A stretch of 64,000 nt of DNA from Paracidovorax avenae ATCC 19860 (GTDB lineage Bacteria; Pseudomonadota; Gammaproteobacteria; Burkholderiales; Burkholderiaceae_C). A model generated the notes under the pieces. It was given only the letters and a program-made list of their open reading frames with translations. It ran no database searches and was not told the DNA's origin. Location of the stretch: contig NC_015138.1 of NCBI RefSeq assembly GCF_000176855.2, positions 5,332,001 to 5,396,000 on the forward strand. Reading direction: 5' to 3'. A program made the translations under genes and the position numbers. Positions 20,400 through 30,370 of this stretch are shown here, piece after piece; within the stretch, counting starts at the first letter, position 1; the number at the start of each line of letters is the position of its first letter.

Positions 20400-21100
20400 A
20401 GCAACCCCTTGATGGAAGCGGCCAGCGTTGGCAGCCGCGATGCAATCGCCTGCGCAAACGGATGGGCAAAGGCGGACACCAATGTCTGCGCGTTTATCTC
20501 TGCCACCGCAGCCGACTCTGCGCCCACAGGGAACGTCAGGGCCTGACTGACGGCGCTCGCCTCGATGTTGGCACAGGTGAGTACATCCGCGTAGAGAGAA
20601 ATGAGCTGGTATGACTTGTGCCCTTGATAGGGGTGCAAACCCATGGTTCGACCGTGGTCGATAGCCCAGTAATCCTGCCCATCGGTCAGCAGGTTACCAG
20701 GATGGCGATCAGCATTGCGGATCAGCACGTCAAGCGCGATCAATCGCCCCAGGCCAATCCATTGCGACAATTCCTGCACCAAAGCCTGCAACTCGGGTGC
20801 AGCAGGCTGAACCGGATCAAGACAATACTGCTGCATCAGGTTGGGGCTGTGCAAATCGATGCTGGCAAACAAGGGCCGCCCCTGCTCATACACGATGCCA
20901 CAAGGCGGCGTGGACACACTCAACGCATCGGCCAACAGGGCGCAAAAACACTCAGCGGCCATCTCCTCAAGAGGGCAATCTTTGACGACCACGCCACGCG
21001 GCACGCCAGCAAACATGGCCACTCCGCGACGGGCACCCATCACTCCCATCCTGATAGCCCGCGCACCAGGTTGCAACACACCCACCTGTATCCGACTCAT
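20396..21100 (-). CDS. HipA-like protein kinase
   Basis: A compact 234-residue kinase-fold protein related to HipA. A candidate ATP-binding lysine sits at residue 40 (GVVVKDCPLEE), the catalytic loop reads LIRNADRHPGNLL at 126-138 (Asp131, Asn136), and the metal-binding Asp is in AIDHGRTMG at 146-154. It lacks the N-terminal HipA domain and a HipB partner, so it is not a classical HipBA toxin but the short HipA-like type. It lies 35 bases after hsdS and overlaps the next gene by four bases. Phosphorylation of a protein or other target during defence is inferred from location, not shown. Confidence 0.8.
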   Translation of the reverse strand: MSRIQVGVLQPGARAIRMGVMGARRGVAMFAGVPRGVVVKDCPLEEMAAECFCALLADALSVSTPPCGIVYEQGRPLFASIDLHSPNLMQQYCLDPVQPAAPELQALVQELSQWIGLGRLIALDVLIRNADRHPGNLLTDGQDYWAIDHGRTMGLHPYQGHKSYQLISLYADVLTCANIEASAVSQALTFPVGAESAAVAEINAQTLVSAFAHPFAQAIASRLPTLAASIKGLL

Positions 21101-21135
21101 GACCCCTCCCGATTGTTTGTTGTGTGCAGATGCTA

Positions 21136-22429
21136 TCAGTGGGCAGTGAGCTCCGTCGCAAATTCATGGGCTTCGGGGAGGCGGAGTTGGCCGGAGATGA
21201 GGCGGGGGAGCAGGGTGTCTCGAATGTCACCCAAGTAGCGGGACTGCTCTTGATTGCCCCCTATCTGCGCAAGCAGATGGTTAGCCACGCCACCGAAAGC
21301 TTCACGCACCTTTCTAGGCGCAATCACGACCGGGGTCCCCGCAACCACTTCCGGCCTCACCGCCGGATATGCACCTCCATCGGCAAGATGGGCCAGACGC
21401 TCGATGGACTCCTCTCGGGTCGCAGCGATGTAGACCAATGCCTGATCAAAGAGATGGTGCGCTCGCAAAACGGCAAAGCCCGTGCTGCCTGTAAGCCCAG
21501 CCCGGTCCACTGAAATGCGGGCAAAAGACCCATTCCCAGGCCGAACGGTTCCAACGATGACATCGCCTTCACGCAGCACTCGGCGCGCACGACTGGGCGC
21601 ATCGTCGAAACGGAACTCTGTAATACCCTCGATCTGATTCGCTTTGGTGTTCGCAAGATCCACGTACAAGATGCGGTCGGGATGATGCTTCGTACTCCAG
21701 CTTTCAGGGTTCAGTGCGGCAATGGAATCCAGTACGCCAACTTGCCACCCCTTCGGCACGATCCCCAACTCCGTCTCTTCCAACGCATCAGGGAACAGCG
21801 CGGCCGTGGCCTCGTCCATGCCTTCGGGGGCGCGGCCTGCCATCTTGGCGCGCACGGGGTCGAAATCGACGAACCACGACTTGAATAGGGCCTGGGCGAT
21901 GGCTTCGAGAGTGGCGTTGGTTTCGCGCAGGAGAGTGATGCGGTCGTCGAGCGGACGCAATGCTGCAGACACCGTGCGCTGCACCTCAAGGCAGGGCGCT
22001 TCGAGGAAAATTTGACCAAACGCTGACTTGTTCAGAATTGGCTGCGCGGAGCCACCGGCAAGGCTGCGAATCTCATCCTTCCGCAGGCTCAGGTTGTAAT
22101 AGACAAACTCAGGGCAGAAGCGCGATTCGTCAACCAAAATCGCATTGATCTGCTGATTGGTAACGCATTGAGAGGCAGCAATTGCGGCCTTACCCATGTC
22201 TGAGCCTATGCATGTCACCAACACGCTGCGAGGCGGTATCAGGCTACCTTTGACTGACTGCGCTCCAGCCTCGGAAATACTGCGAACGGTCTTAGTGATC
22301 CACTTGCTCCCTGTGAAGTCGGGAGGAGACACAAACGGCACGTCGTCACCATCGAAAGCGGGAACACCACTCTTTGGTGTCTTTCCCGTAACTAGCCGCC
22401 CGACTTCTTGAAGGCGATAAGTTCTCCAC

Positions 22430-22440
<11 letters not shown>
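21136..22440 (-). CDS. hsdS: type I restriction enzyme specificity subunit
   Basis: HsdS sets the DNA target of the type I methylase and nuclease. The 434-residue protein has two target-recognition domains, each followed by a conserved helical spacer. The first is residues 1-170, then [20 protein letters not shown] (near 185-205). The second TRD begins at [18 protein letters not shown], then ends with [13 protein letters not shown]. This layout is typical of a complete HsdS. The gene overlaps hsdM by 11 bases. GC content falls in this gene relative to hsdM and hsdR, normal for a frequently exchanged specificity gene. No inverted or tandem specificity cassettes suggesting phase variation are seen nearby. 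Confidence 0.95.
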
Positions 22441-23992
<1,552 letters not shown>

Positions 23993-24087
23993 GTGTCCCG
24001 AGGGCTGGATTCGTTATTGGTTGACGGTAAGGGGGCAAGGAGGGTTGCCCAACTTGCCGATCTTAGTTGGCAGCCCGGGGCGGAATG

Positions 24088-24999
24088 TCAGACCGCCCGC
24101 AGGGCCTCCGCATGCGCCAGCAACCGCTCGCGCATCGCCTGCGCGGCCGGGCTGAGCGACTGGCCCGCCAGGCGCAGGATGCCCAGCCGCCGCTCGCGCC
24201 GGGGCGCCACCAGGGGCACGAAGGCCAGCCGGTCGGCCAGCATGGCCGGCACGCCCAGGCGGGCCAGCACGGTCACGCCCACGTTGGCGTCGAGCAGCGC
24301 CAGCATGGTCAGCATGGTGCTGACCTGCATCACCGGCGCCTGCAGCCAGCGGGCCTCCTCCGGCCAGGCGGCCAGCTGGTGGTGGGCGGTGGTGCCCAGC
24401 AGGGGCAGGCCCTGCAGTTCGTCCCAGCGCAGCTGGCGGCGCCGCGCCAGCGGGTGGCGGCGGCTGCACACCAGGCCGAAGGCATCGTCCACCAGCGGCT
24501 CGAACGCGATCTCCGGTGCTTCCGACACCAGGCTGCCCACGCCGAAATCCACCTCGCCATCCCGCACCATGCGCTCCACGTTGCGCGAGTTGTCGTCCAG
24601 CAGGCGCACGGCCACGCCCGGATGGTCCCGCAGGTAGCCGCTCACCAGGCCCGGCAGCCAGTTGCCGGCCACGGCGGCGATGGCCGCCACGGTGAGCGTG
24701 CCCCGGTCCTTGCGCACGAAGGCCGACACCGCCGCGGCCGTGCGGTCGTGGTGGAGCACCAGTTCGCGCAGGAAGGGCAGGCACTGGCGGCCCAGGGGCG
24801 TCAGTACCGAGCGCCGGCCCGGCTCCAGCAGCGCGCCGCCCAGGCGCTCCTCCAGCGCCTGGATGGACTTGGTGATGGCCGGCTGCGTGCGGAAGGCCTT
24901 GTCCGCCGCCGCCTGGAAGCCGCCATGCTCGGCCACGAGCAGGAAATGGCGCACCTGGGTGACCGGCAGGTCGGGCAGCAGCGGGTACGGAGAAGCCAT
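24088..24999 (-). CDS. LysR-type transcriptional regulator
   Basis: A 303-residue LysR regulator with an N-terminal winged helix (VRHFLLVAEHGGFQAAADKA, FRTQPAITKSIQALEERLGG) and a periplasmic-binding-like effector domain (residues about 95-300). It is divergent from an alpha/beta hydrolase and a Bug-type binding protein, which it probably regulates; LysR genes next to Bug proteins are common in this bacterial family. The ATG at 24999 gives the normal length. The short gap to the hydrolase contains the only AT-rich patch locally and is the likely shared operator. Confidence 0.92.
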   Translation of the reverse strand: MASPYPLLPDLPVTQVRHFLLVAEHGGFQAAADKAFRTQPAITKSIQALEERLGGALLEPGRRSVLTPLGRQCLPFLRELVLHHDRTAAAVSAFVRKDRGTLTVAAIAAVAGNWLPGLVSGYLRDHPGVAVRLLDDNSRNVERMVRDGEVDFGVGSLVSEAPEIAFEPLVDDAFGLVCSRRHPLARRRQLRWDELQGLPLLGTTAHHQLAAWPEEARWLQAPVMQVSTMLTMLALLDANVGVTVLARLGVPAMLADRLAFVPLVAPRRERRLGILRLAGQSLSPAAQAMRERLLAHAEALRAV

Positions 25000-25070
25000 G
25001 GCAGTCGATTCCTCTTGCTCATCAACGGATGAAAATTATTCTTTATCCACATCGGCGGCGGCTGCCTACG
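25000..25070 (+). promoter_or_regulatory. divergent promoter/operator region between a LysR gene and an alpha/beta hydrolase
   Basis: The region contains an AT-rich stretch around 25020-25048 (GATGAAAATTATTCTTTATC) in otherwise very GC-rich DNA. It sits between the divergent LysR gene and the hydrolase start, the usual place for LysR binding and for the target promoter. No perfect T-N11-A dyad was found by eye. Confidence 0.4.
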
Positions 25071-25907
25071 ATGGCCGCCATGCCCCCGCTTCCCGTGTCC
25101 CGCCCCCACCCCATCGATGCCCCCGGAGCGCCGCCCCTTCCGCCCGCGGCCATGGATGCGGTGGACTGGTGCGCGCTGCGCGGGCCGCTGCTCGTGGCCC
25201 TGCCCGGCGCCGGCTGCTCGCCCGCCGTGTTCGGGCGCCTGCACGCTCCGGGCTGGACCGTGCAGCCCGTGGACTGGGCCGAACCGCCCCGCAGTCCGCA
25301 TTCCTGCGAACCGCGCGCAGTGGCGCGGCGCCTGGCCGACGCCCTGCGCCCGCGCGTGCAGGACGGGGATGCCGGGCCGGTGGTCCTGCTGGGCTATTCC
25401 GTGGGCGGGGTGCTGGCCCTGCTGACCGCGCTGCAGCCCGGGCTGCCGGTGGCGGGCGTGGTGGCGGGCAATACCGGCGCGCACAGCAGCCGCCATGGCG
25501 ACCCAGGCTTCGCCCGCCGGGTGCGCGAAGGCTGGACCGCGGAGGCCCGGCGGGATTTCCTGCGCACCTGCTTCGCCCGCACGCCGCCGGCCATGCTTTT
25601 CGCGCAGTTGTGCGCCTATCTGGACAGCCTGGCGCCCGAGGCGCTGCTGCAGAGCGTCGAGGGCCTGCGCGCCGTGGACCTGCGTCCCCTGCTGCCCTCG
25701 CTGCACTGCCCGGCACTCGTGTTGCACGGGGAACGGGACGTGCGCCGCAGCGTGGCCGATGCCGAGGAACTGGCGGCTTGCCTGCCCTCGGCGCAGTTGC
25801 GGTTGCTGCCTGGCGGCCACACACCCATGGTGGACTGCCTGCCGCAGTACCTGCAGGCACTCCACCCGTTCCTGGCCGCGCTCGCCCACCAGCCGGCACA
25901 GGCGTGA
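25071..25907 (+). CDS. alpha/beta-fold hydrolase
   Basis: A serine hydrolase of about 278 residues. The nucleophile elbow is GYSVGG, the acid lies in LVLHGERDVRRS and the histidine in LPGGHTPMVD, together a complete catalytic triad in the expected order. No signal peptide is seen. ATGs occur at 25029, 25071 and 25080 in frame; the first overlaps the AT-rich promoter-like patch, so 25071 (MAAMPPLPVS) is preferred with low certainty. It precedes a Bug solute-binding protein and is divergent from a LysR regulator, suggesting uptake and hydrolysis of an ester or thioester substrate. The substrate is unknown. Confidence 0.85.
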   Translation: MAAMPPLPVSRPHPIDAPGAPPLPPAAMDAVDWCALRGPLLVALPGAGCSPAVFGRLHAPGWTVQPVDWAEPPRSPHSCEPRAVARRLADALRPRVQDGDAGPVVLLGYSVGGVLALLTALQPGLPVAGVVAGNTGAHSSRHGDPGFARRVREGWTAEARRDFLRTCFARTPPAMLFAQLCAYLDSLAPEALLQSVEGLRAVDLRPLLPSLHCPALVLHGERDVRRSVADAEELAACLPSAQLRLLPGGHTPMVDCLPQYLQALHPFLAALAHQPAQA

Positions 25908-25968
25908 CACACGCGCCGCCATCCGCTCGCCCCCCCCATTCCAAGACCAGCCCCCAGGAGACATTCCC

Positions 25969-26982
25969 ATGCGCCGTACCGCCCCTCACACCCCGCCGCT
26001 GCCCCGGCGCCGCGCCCTGCTGCGCGGCCTGGCCTGCCTGCCGCTCGCCCCGCTGGCCCTGCCCGCCGCCCGCGCGGCGGACGCCCCGTGGCCGGGCGGC
26101 CGCCCCATCAGCCTGATCGTGCCCTCCGCGGCGGGCGGTGCGGCAGACTTCGTGGCGCGCACCTTCGCCAGCCACGTGCCCCGCACCCTGCCGCAGGCCA
26201 ACGTGGTGGTGGACAACCGCCCGGGTGCCGCAGGCATCCTGGGCGCGCTGGCCGCCAAGGCCGCGCCGCCGGACGGCTACACCTTCCTGCTCACCAGCAA
26301 TTCCACGCACGCTGCCAACGTCAGCCTGTACCGCAACCTGCGCTACGACCCGCTGAAGGACTTCGTGCAGGTGGGCATGTTCGGCCGCTTCAGCTCCGTG
26401 CTGCTGGTGCGCTCCGACGCGCCCTACCGCAGCCTCGAGGAGTTGGTGGCGGCGGCGCGCGCCCGCCCCGGCACGCTGAACTACGGCTACTACAGCTCTT
26501 CCTCCCAGGTACCGGCCGAACTGCTGCGCGTGCTCGCCCATCTGCGCTACCAGGGGGTTTCGTACAAGTCGGTAACGCAGATCCTGACGGACCTCATCGG
26601 CGGGCAGCTGGATTTCGTGTTCATCGACACGCTCTCGGCCGCACCCGCGCTGCAGAACGACCGGCTGCGCCCGATCGCCGTCACCAGCCCCCGGCCGCTG
26701 CCGTCGCTGCCCCAGGTGCCGCCCGCCAGCGCCGCCGTGCCCGGCCTGGAGTTGCAGGGCTGGTTCGGCCTGGCCGCGCCGGCCGGCACGCCGGCCGCGG
26801 CCGTCGAGGGCATGGGCCGCGCGCTGCAGCAGGCCATGGCCGACCCCTCGGTGCAGCAGGCCTACGCCGCGCGTGGCTTCGAGAACGCATGGCGCTCCGG
26901 GCCGGACCTGCAGCGATTCATCCAGGAAGACATCCGCCGCTGGGCGCAGTGGGTGGAGATGGCGGGGATCGAACGCATGTAG
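25969..26982 (+). CDS. Bug/TctC-family tripartite tricarboxylate transporter substrate-binding protein
   Basis: A 337-residue periplasmic binding protein. It begins with an RR-containing signal peptide (PRRRALLRGLACLPLAPLAL, cleavage near ARA|AD) and shows the family signatures PISLIVPSAAGGAADFVAR, NRPGAAGILGALAAKA, APPDGYTFLL and GWFGLAAPAGTPAAAVEGM. A good ribosome-binding site (AGGAG) precedes the ATG at 25969. No TctA/TctB membrane genes are near, so it is an orphan Bug protein, as is usual in Comamonadaceae and Bordetella. It probably binds a carboxylate and may be co-regulated by the divergent LysR gene. The ligand cannot be read from the sequence. Confidence 0.93.
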   Translation: MRRTAPHTPPLPRRRALLRGLACLPLAPLALPAARAADAPWPGGRPISLIVPSAAGGAADFVARTFASHVPRTLPQANVVVDNRPGAAGILGALAAKAAPPDGYTFLLTSNSTHAANVSLYRNLRYDPLKDFVQVGMFGRFSSVLLVRSDAPYRSLEELVAAARARPGTLNYGYYSSSSQVPAELLRVLAHLRYQGVSYKSVTQILTDLIGGQLDFVFIDTLSAAPALQNDRLRPIAVTSPRPLPSLPQVPPASAAVPGLELQGWFGLAAPAGTPAAAVEGMGRALQQAMADPSVQQAYAARGFENAWRSGPDLQRFIQEDIRRWAQWVEMAGIERM

Positions 26983-26994
26983 GCGGGTCTTCCA

Positions 26995-27017
26995 ATTGGT
27001 TGTACGATACAACCAAT
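26995..27017 (+). promoter_or_regulatory. palindromic operator of the MarR-GNAT gene
   Basis: ATTGGTTGTA (26995-27004) and TACAACCAAT (27008-27017) form a perfect ten-base inverted repeat around CGA, ending 12 bases before the ATG of the MarR-GNAT gene. The size, symmetry and position fit a MarR-family autoregulatory operator overlapping the promoter or ribosome-binding region. Confidence 0.75.
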
Positions 27018-27029
27018 CGGAGCCCATCC

Positions 27030-28022
27030 ATGTCCACCCCTCCCGCACTGGTCGAAGAACTCCGCGCCGCATCCCGCGCCCTGGTGCGTGCCCTCGGTTT
27101 CATGGGGGGCGATTTCGCGGGCACCGATCTCTCGCCTTCCGCGGTGCACGCCCTGATCGAGATCGGGCAGGACGGCGGACGGCTGACGGCGCGCGACCTG
27201 GGCGAGCGCCTGCGGCTGGAGAAATCCAGCGTGAGCCGCATGCTGCGCAAGCTGGTGGCCTCGGGCGACGTGCGGGAAACGGCCGGTGCGCAGGACGGGC
27301 GCGTGAAGCAACTGGCGCTGACCGCGCGCGGCCGGCGACGGGTGGCGGACATCCACGCGTTCGCGCGGGCACAGGTAGTCGGCGCCCTGGGGCACCTGGG
27401 GCCGGGGGAGGACCGCGCCGTGCTCGAAGGCGTGCGCCTGTATGCCGCCGCGCTGGCCCGGGTGGGCCAGGACGGGCGCGAAGAGGCCCCTCGGCCTCCA
27501 CAGCCACCGCATCCACGGCCCGCGGTGGCCTTGTGCTCGGGCTACCGCCCCGGGTTGATCGCCCGTGTCACCGAAATGCATGCGCTCTTCTATGCGCGCG
27601 AGGCGGGTTTCGGCCAGCGGTTCGAATCCGTGGTGGCGGGCGGCCTGGCGGAGTTCTGCGGCCGGCTGGACACCCAGGATCCATCCCCCAACGCCGTGTG
27701 GACGGCGGAGGTGGACGGACGGATCGCCGGCTCGGTGGCCATCGACGGCGAAGACCTCGGCCCGGGCACTGCCCACTTGCGCTGGTTCATCGTGGATGAC
27801 GGGGTGCGCGGCGGTGGCGTCGGCCGCCAGTTGCTGGCGGCCGCCCTCGCGTTCGTGGACGCCCGGCCGGCCTTCGCCGAAACGCACCTGTGGACCTTCA
27901 GCGGCCTGCACGCTGCACGCCGCCTGTACGAGGCGCAGGGTTTCACCTGCGTGGAGGAGCGTCCGGGAAGCCAGTGGGGGCGGGAAGTGCTGGAGCAGCG
28001 CTTCGTGCGGCGGCGCGCCTAG
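27030..28022 (+). CDS. MarR-type regulator fused to a GNAT acetyltransferase
   Basis: A 330-residue two-domain protein. Residues 1-145 are a MarR winged helix (LTARDLGERLRLEKSSVSRM, then RETAGAQDGRVKQLALTARG). After a Pro-rich linker (PRPPQPPHPRP) residues about 165-330 form a GNAT fold with the acetyl-CoA loop VRGGGVGRQLLAAAL and the C-terminal AARRLYEAQGFTCVEE. The combination is a known bifunctional family in which DNA binding and acetyl transfer are joined. The start at 27030 follows a perfect palindrome, so autoregulation is likely. Its TAG stop interlocks with that of the convergent EAL gene at CTAG 28019-28022. The acetylated substrate is unknown. Confidence 0.9.
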   Translation: MSTPPALVEELRAASRALVRALGFMGGDFAGTDLSPSAVHALIEIGQDGGRLTARDLGERLRLEKSSVSRMLRKLVASGDVRETAGAQDGRVKQLALTARGRRRVADIHAFARAQVVGALGHLGPGEDRAVLEGVRLYAAALARVGQDGREEAPRPPQPPHPRPAVALCSGYRPGLIARVTEMHALFYAREAGFGQRFESVVAGGLAEFCGRLDTQDPSPNAVWTAEVDGRIAGSVAIDGEDLGPGTAHLRWFIVDDGVRGGGVGRQLLAAALAFVDARPAFAETHLWTFSGLHAARRLYEAQGFTCVEERPGSQWGREVLEQRFVRRRA

Positions 28023-29251
28023 GCACCGGCCCCCCGGGCAGCCAGCACGGCATCCTGCAGCGCCAGGGGCCGGGCCAGGTAATAGCCCTGGGCGAAGTCC
28101 ACGCCCAATCGGCCCAGGGTCTCCAGTTCGGCGGCCTCTTCCACCCCTTCGGCAACGATCTGGCTGCCGATCTCGTGCGCGAAGCTGATCAGCCCCTTGG
28201 CCAGCGCCCGCCGGTGGATGTCGCGGTCGATGGAGTGCGTGATGCTCATGTCGAGCTTGATGATCTCGGGCTGCAGCTGGAGGATGTGGCGCATGCTGCA
28301 ATAGCCTGCCCCCGCATCGTCCACGGCCAGGCGGGCACCCTGTGCGCGCAGCGGCTGCAGGGCCTCGGCCAGGGCAGCGTAGTCGTTCACGGAGGCATGC
28401 TCTGTCACCTCCAGCACCACGCGGGACAGGTCGGTACCGTCATCCAGCAGCGACTGCAACCTGCCCGAAAGGATGAAGTCCGGCGAGCAGTTCACGTTGA
28501 ACGGGACATCGGCGGGAAAGCACGCCAGCGACGCCAGGGCACGGCGGATGGCATGCAACTCCAGGTCCATGCCCAGCCCCACGCTGTGGGCCGCGCTGAA
28601 CCACTGGTCCGGCGGTCGCAGGGGCTCCACGTCGAACCGGGACAGGCATTCGAAACTGTGGAGGCTGCGCCGCGCCAGGTCATAGACGGGCTGGAACACG
28701 ATGCGCAGGTGGCCGCCCTGCATCGCCGTACGGATGACGCGCGCGACGGCCTCCTGCTCCTTCTCGCGCCGGGCCGCCGCGTCGAAATAGAAGCCGAGGA
28801 ATTCGGCGAAAGCACGCAGCACGTCCATGTCCCGCTCGGCCAGCGAAGCGACGGGCGCGTGGCTGAAGCAGCACAGCGTACCGAACAGGCGCTTGTCCTC
28901 CAGCACGATGGGCGTGCTGAGGTGCGAGCCGATGGGGATGGACTTCGTCTCCGGAATCTCCAGGGCCGCCGGCACGCGGGATGTGTCGGGGATGTATTCC
29001 GGCAATTCGCCCCGGATCACCTTCAGGCAGTACCCGCTGCCGAGCGGAATCACCTGCCCGGGCCGGAGCACGCAGGGTGCCTCGCCATCCACGTAGTCGA
29101 GCACGCGGTCGCTCTCCTGGAAGCGGGAGATGAACGCGACATCCATCGACAGATGCCGGCGGACGACCTGCAGGACGCGCTCGAGCCCGGTGGCGCTGAC
29201 GGAATGCTCGAAGAACGGTGCCAGCGGGTCGGAGTAGGTGGTCGTTGCCAT
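28019..29251 (-). CDS. GAF-EAL cyclic-di-GMP phosphodiesterase
   Basis: A 410-residue cytoplasmic protein with an N-terminal GAF domain (residues about 20-165, including VIPLGSGYCLKVIRGELPEY and LFGTLCCFSHAP) and an EAL domain (about 175-405). The catalytic residues of active c-di-GMP phosphodiesterases are present: Glu in FECLSRFD (the EAL position is ECL), Asn in NVNCSPDF, Glu in LEVTEHA, the double Asp in VDDAGAGYCSM, Lys in IKLDMSI and Glu in AEGVEEAAEL. It is probably active and controlled by a small ligand at the GAF domain. It is one of three c-di-GMP genes in the window. It converges with the MarR-GNAT gene with a four-base overlap. Confidence 0.92.
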   Translation of the reverse strand: MATTTYSDPLAPFFEHSVSATGLERVLQVVRRHLSMDVAFISRFQESDRVLDYVDGEAPCVLRPGQVIPLGSGYCLKVIRGELPEYIPDTSRVPAALEIPETKSIPIGSHLSTPIVLEDKRLFGTLCCFSHAPVASLAERDMDVLRAFAEFLGFYFDAAARREKEQEAVARVIRTAMQGGHLRIVFQPVYDLARRSLHSFECLSRFDVEPLRPPDQWFSAAHSVGLGMDLELHAIRRALASLACFPADVPFNVNCSPDFILSGRLQSLLDDGTDLSRVVLEVTEHASVNDYAALAEALQPLRAQGARLAVDDAGAGYCSMRHILQLQPEIIKLDMSITHSIDRDIHRRALAKGLISFAHEIGSQIVAEGVEEAAELETLGRLGVDFAQGYYLARPLALQDAVLAARGAGA

Positions 29252-29347
29252 ATCACTCCTTTGTTGCCTGCACAGCCCTTTGCGGCGCTGCGCAGCCCTC
29301 TCTCGCCGTAGTTTACGGGCGATCCCTATCCGATAGCCATCCTTGAT

Positions 29348-30280
29348 TCATGGAGGTGCCAGTTCGGCGACCAGGTGGTCGATCAGCGCCCGCAGCTTGG
29401 GCGCGGTATGGCGGGACGCGGGAAACACCAGGTAGGCGATTCCCTGGTAATGGCTGTCCACGGTCCAGCCGGGCAGCACGCGCACCACCCGCCCGTCCTG
29501 CAGCGCGTCGCCCGCCACGAAATCCGGCACGCAGCCCACGCCCAGCCCCGCCTCGATCGCCGCGAGGCGCATCTCGCTGTGGTTGACCGTATAGCGGCCG
29601 GTGACCTGCACCTCCACCACGCCGTCGCCGCGGCGGCCGTCGCCGTCGCGGACGAAGCGCCAGCGGCTGTCGCCCGCCTGCTCGCCGAGCGGCAGGCAGC
29701 TGTGGCTGGCAAGGTCCTCGGGGCGTCGCACGGCCCCGCGCGCGGCGAGATAGCCCGGGCTGGCGAGCACCCATTGCCGCACCGGCATCAGCGCGCGGGC
29801 CGCCATGCCCTGCGGCGGATCGTCGGTCATGCGGACGACGAGGTCGATGTCCTCGCGCAGGGCATCCACCGGCCGGTCGAGCACCAGCAGGTGCAGGTCC
29901 ACCTCCGGATGCAGGCGCAGGAAGGACAGCAGGGGCCCGTGCAGCACATGGCGCGCGAAGGCCTTGGGCGCACTGAGGCGCACCAGCCCCCGGGGCGCAC
30001 CGACATGGCCTTCGGCGGCCTGCAGGGTGGCCCGGGCCTCGGCCACCATGGCCCGCCCGCGTTCCAGCACCTCCAGCCCGGCCTCCGTCAGCCGCAGCTG
30101 CCGGGTCGTGCGCTGCAGCAGGGAGACGCCCAGGGTCTTCTCCAGGCGCGCCACCTGCCGGCTCACGGCGGAAGGTGTCAGCCCATGCCGGCGCGCGGCC
30201 GCGGAGAAGCTGCCGGCCTCTGCCACGCGGACGAAGGCCACGAGTTCCACCATCACCTCGAGGGCGTCATCTGTTCTCAC
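29348..30280 (-). CDS. LysR-type transcriptional regulator
   Basis: A 310-residue LysR regulator with the N-terminal helix-turn-helix (LVAFVRVAEAGSFSAAARRH, GLTPSAVSRQVARLEKTLGV) and the LysR effector domain (residues about 95-300, ending LRALIDHLVAEL). It belongs to the CrgA/DhcR-like group by its N-terminal form. It is divergent from a DMT-family exporter; the 90 bases between the two start codons are the probable shared control region. It likely regulates that exporter. Confidence 0.92.
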   Translation of the reverse strand: MRTDDALEVMVELVAFVRVAEAGSFSAAARRHGLTPSAVSRQVARLEKTLGVSLLQRTTRQLRLTEAGLEVLERGRAMVAEARATLQAAEGHVGAPRGLVRLSAPKAFARHVLHGPLLSFLRLHPEVDLHLLVLDRPVDALREDIDLVVRMTDDPPQGMAARALMPVRQWVLASPGYLAARGAVRRPEDLASHSCLPLGEQAGDSRWRFVRDGDGRRGDGVVEVQVTGRYTVNHSEMRLAAIEAGLGVGCVPDFVAGDALQDGRVVRVLPGWTVDSHYQGIAYLVFPASRHTAPKLRALIDHLVAELAPP

Positions 30281-30370
30281 CGGGCACAGCTCCTGTTCTG
30301 CCGCACAGTCTAGTCAATGCCCGGCAGCGCGGCGAACAATCCCGGCACACAGGACCCCAGGAGCACAGGC

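Noticed and set aside
30317..30370. A longer start for the DMT exporter at ATG 30317
   Set aside because: Only the ATG at 30371 has a well-spaced AGGAG, and the extra residues are polar and unlike the family.
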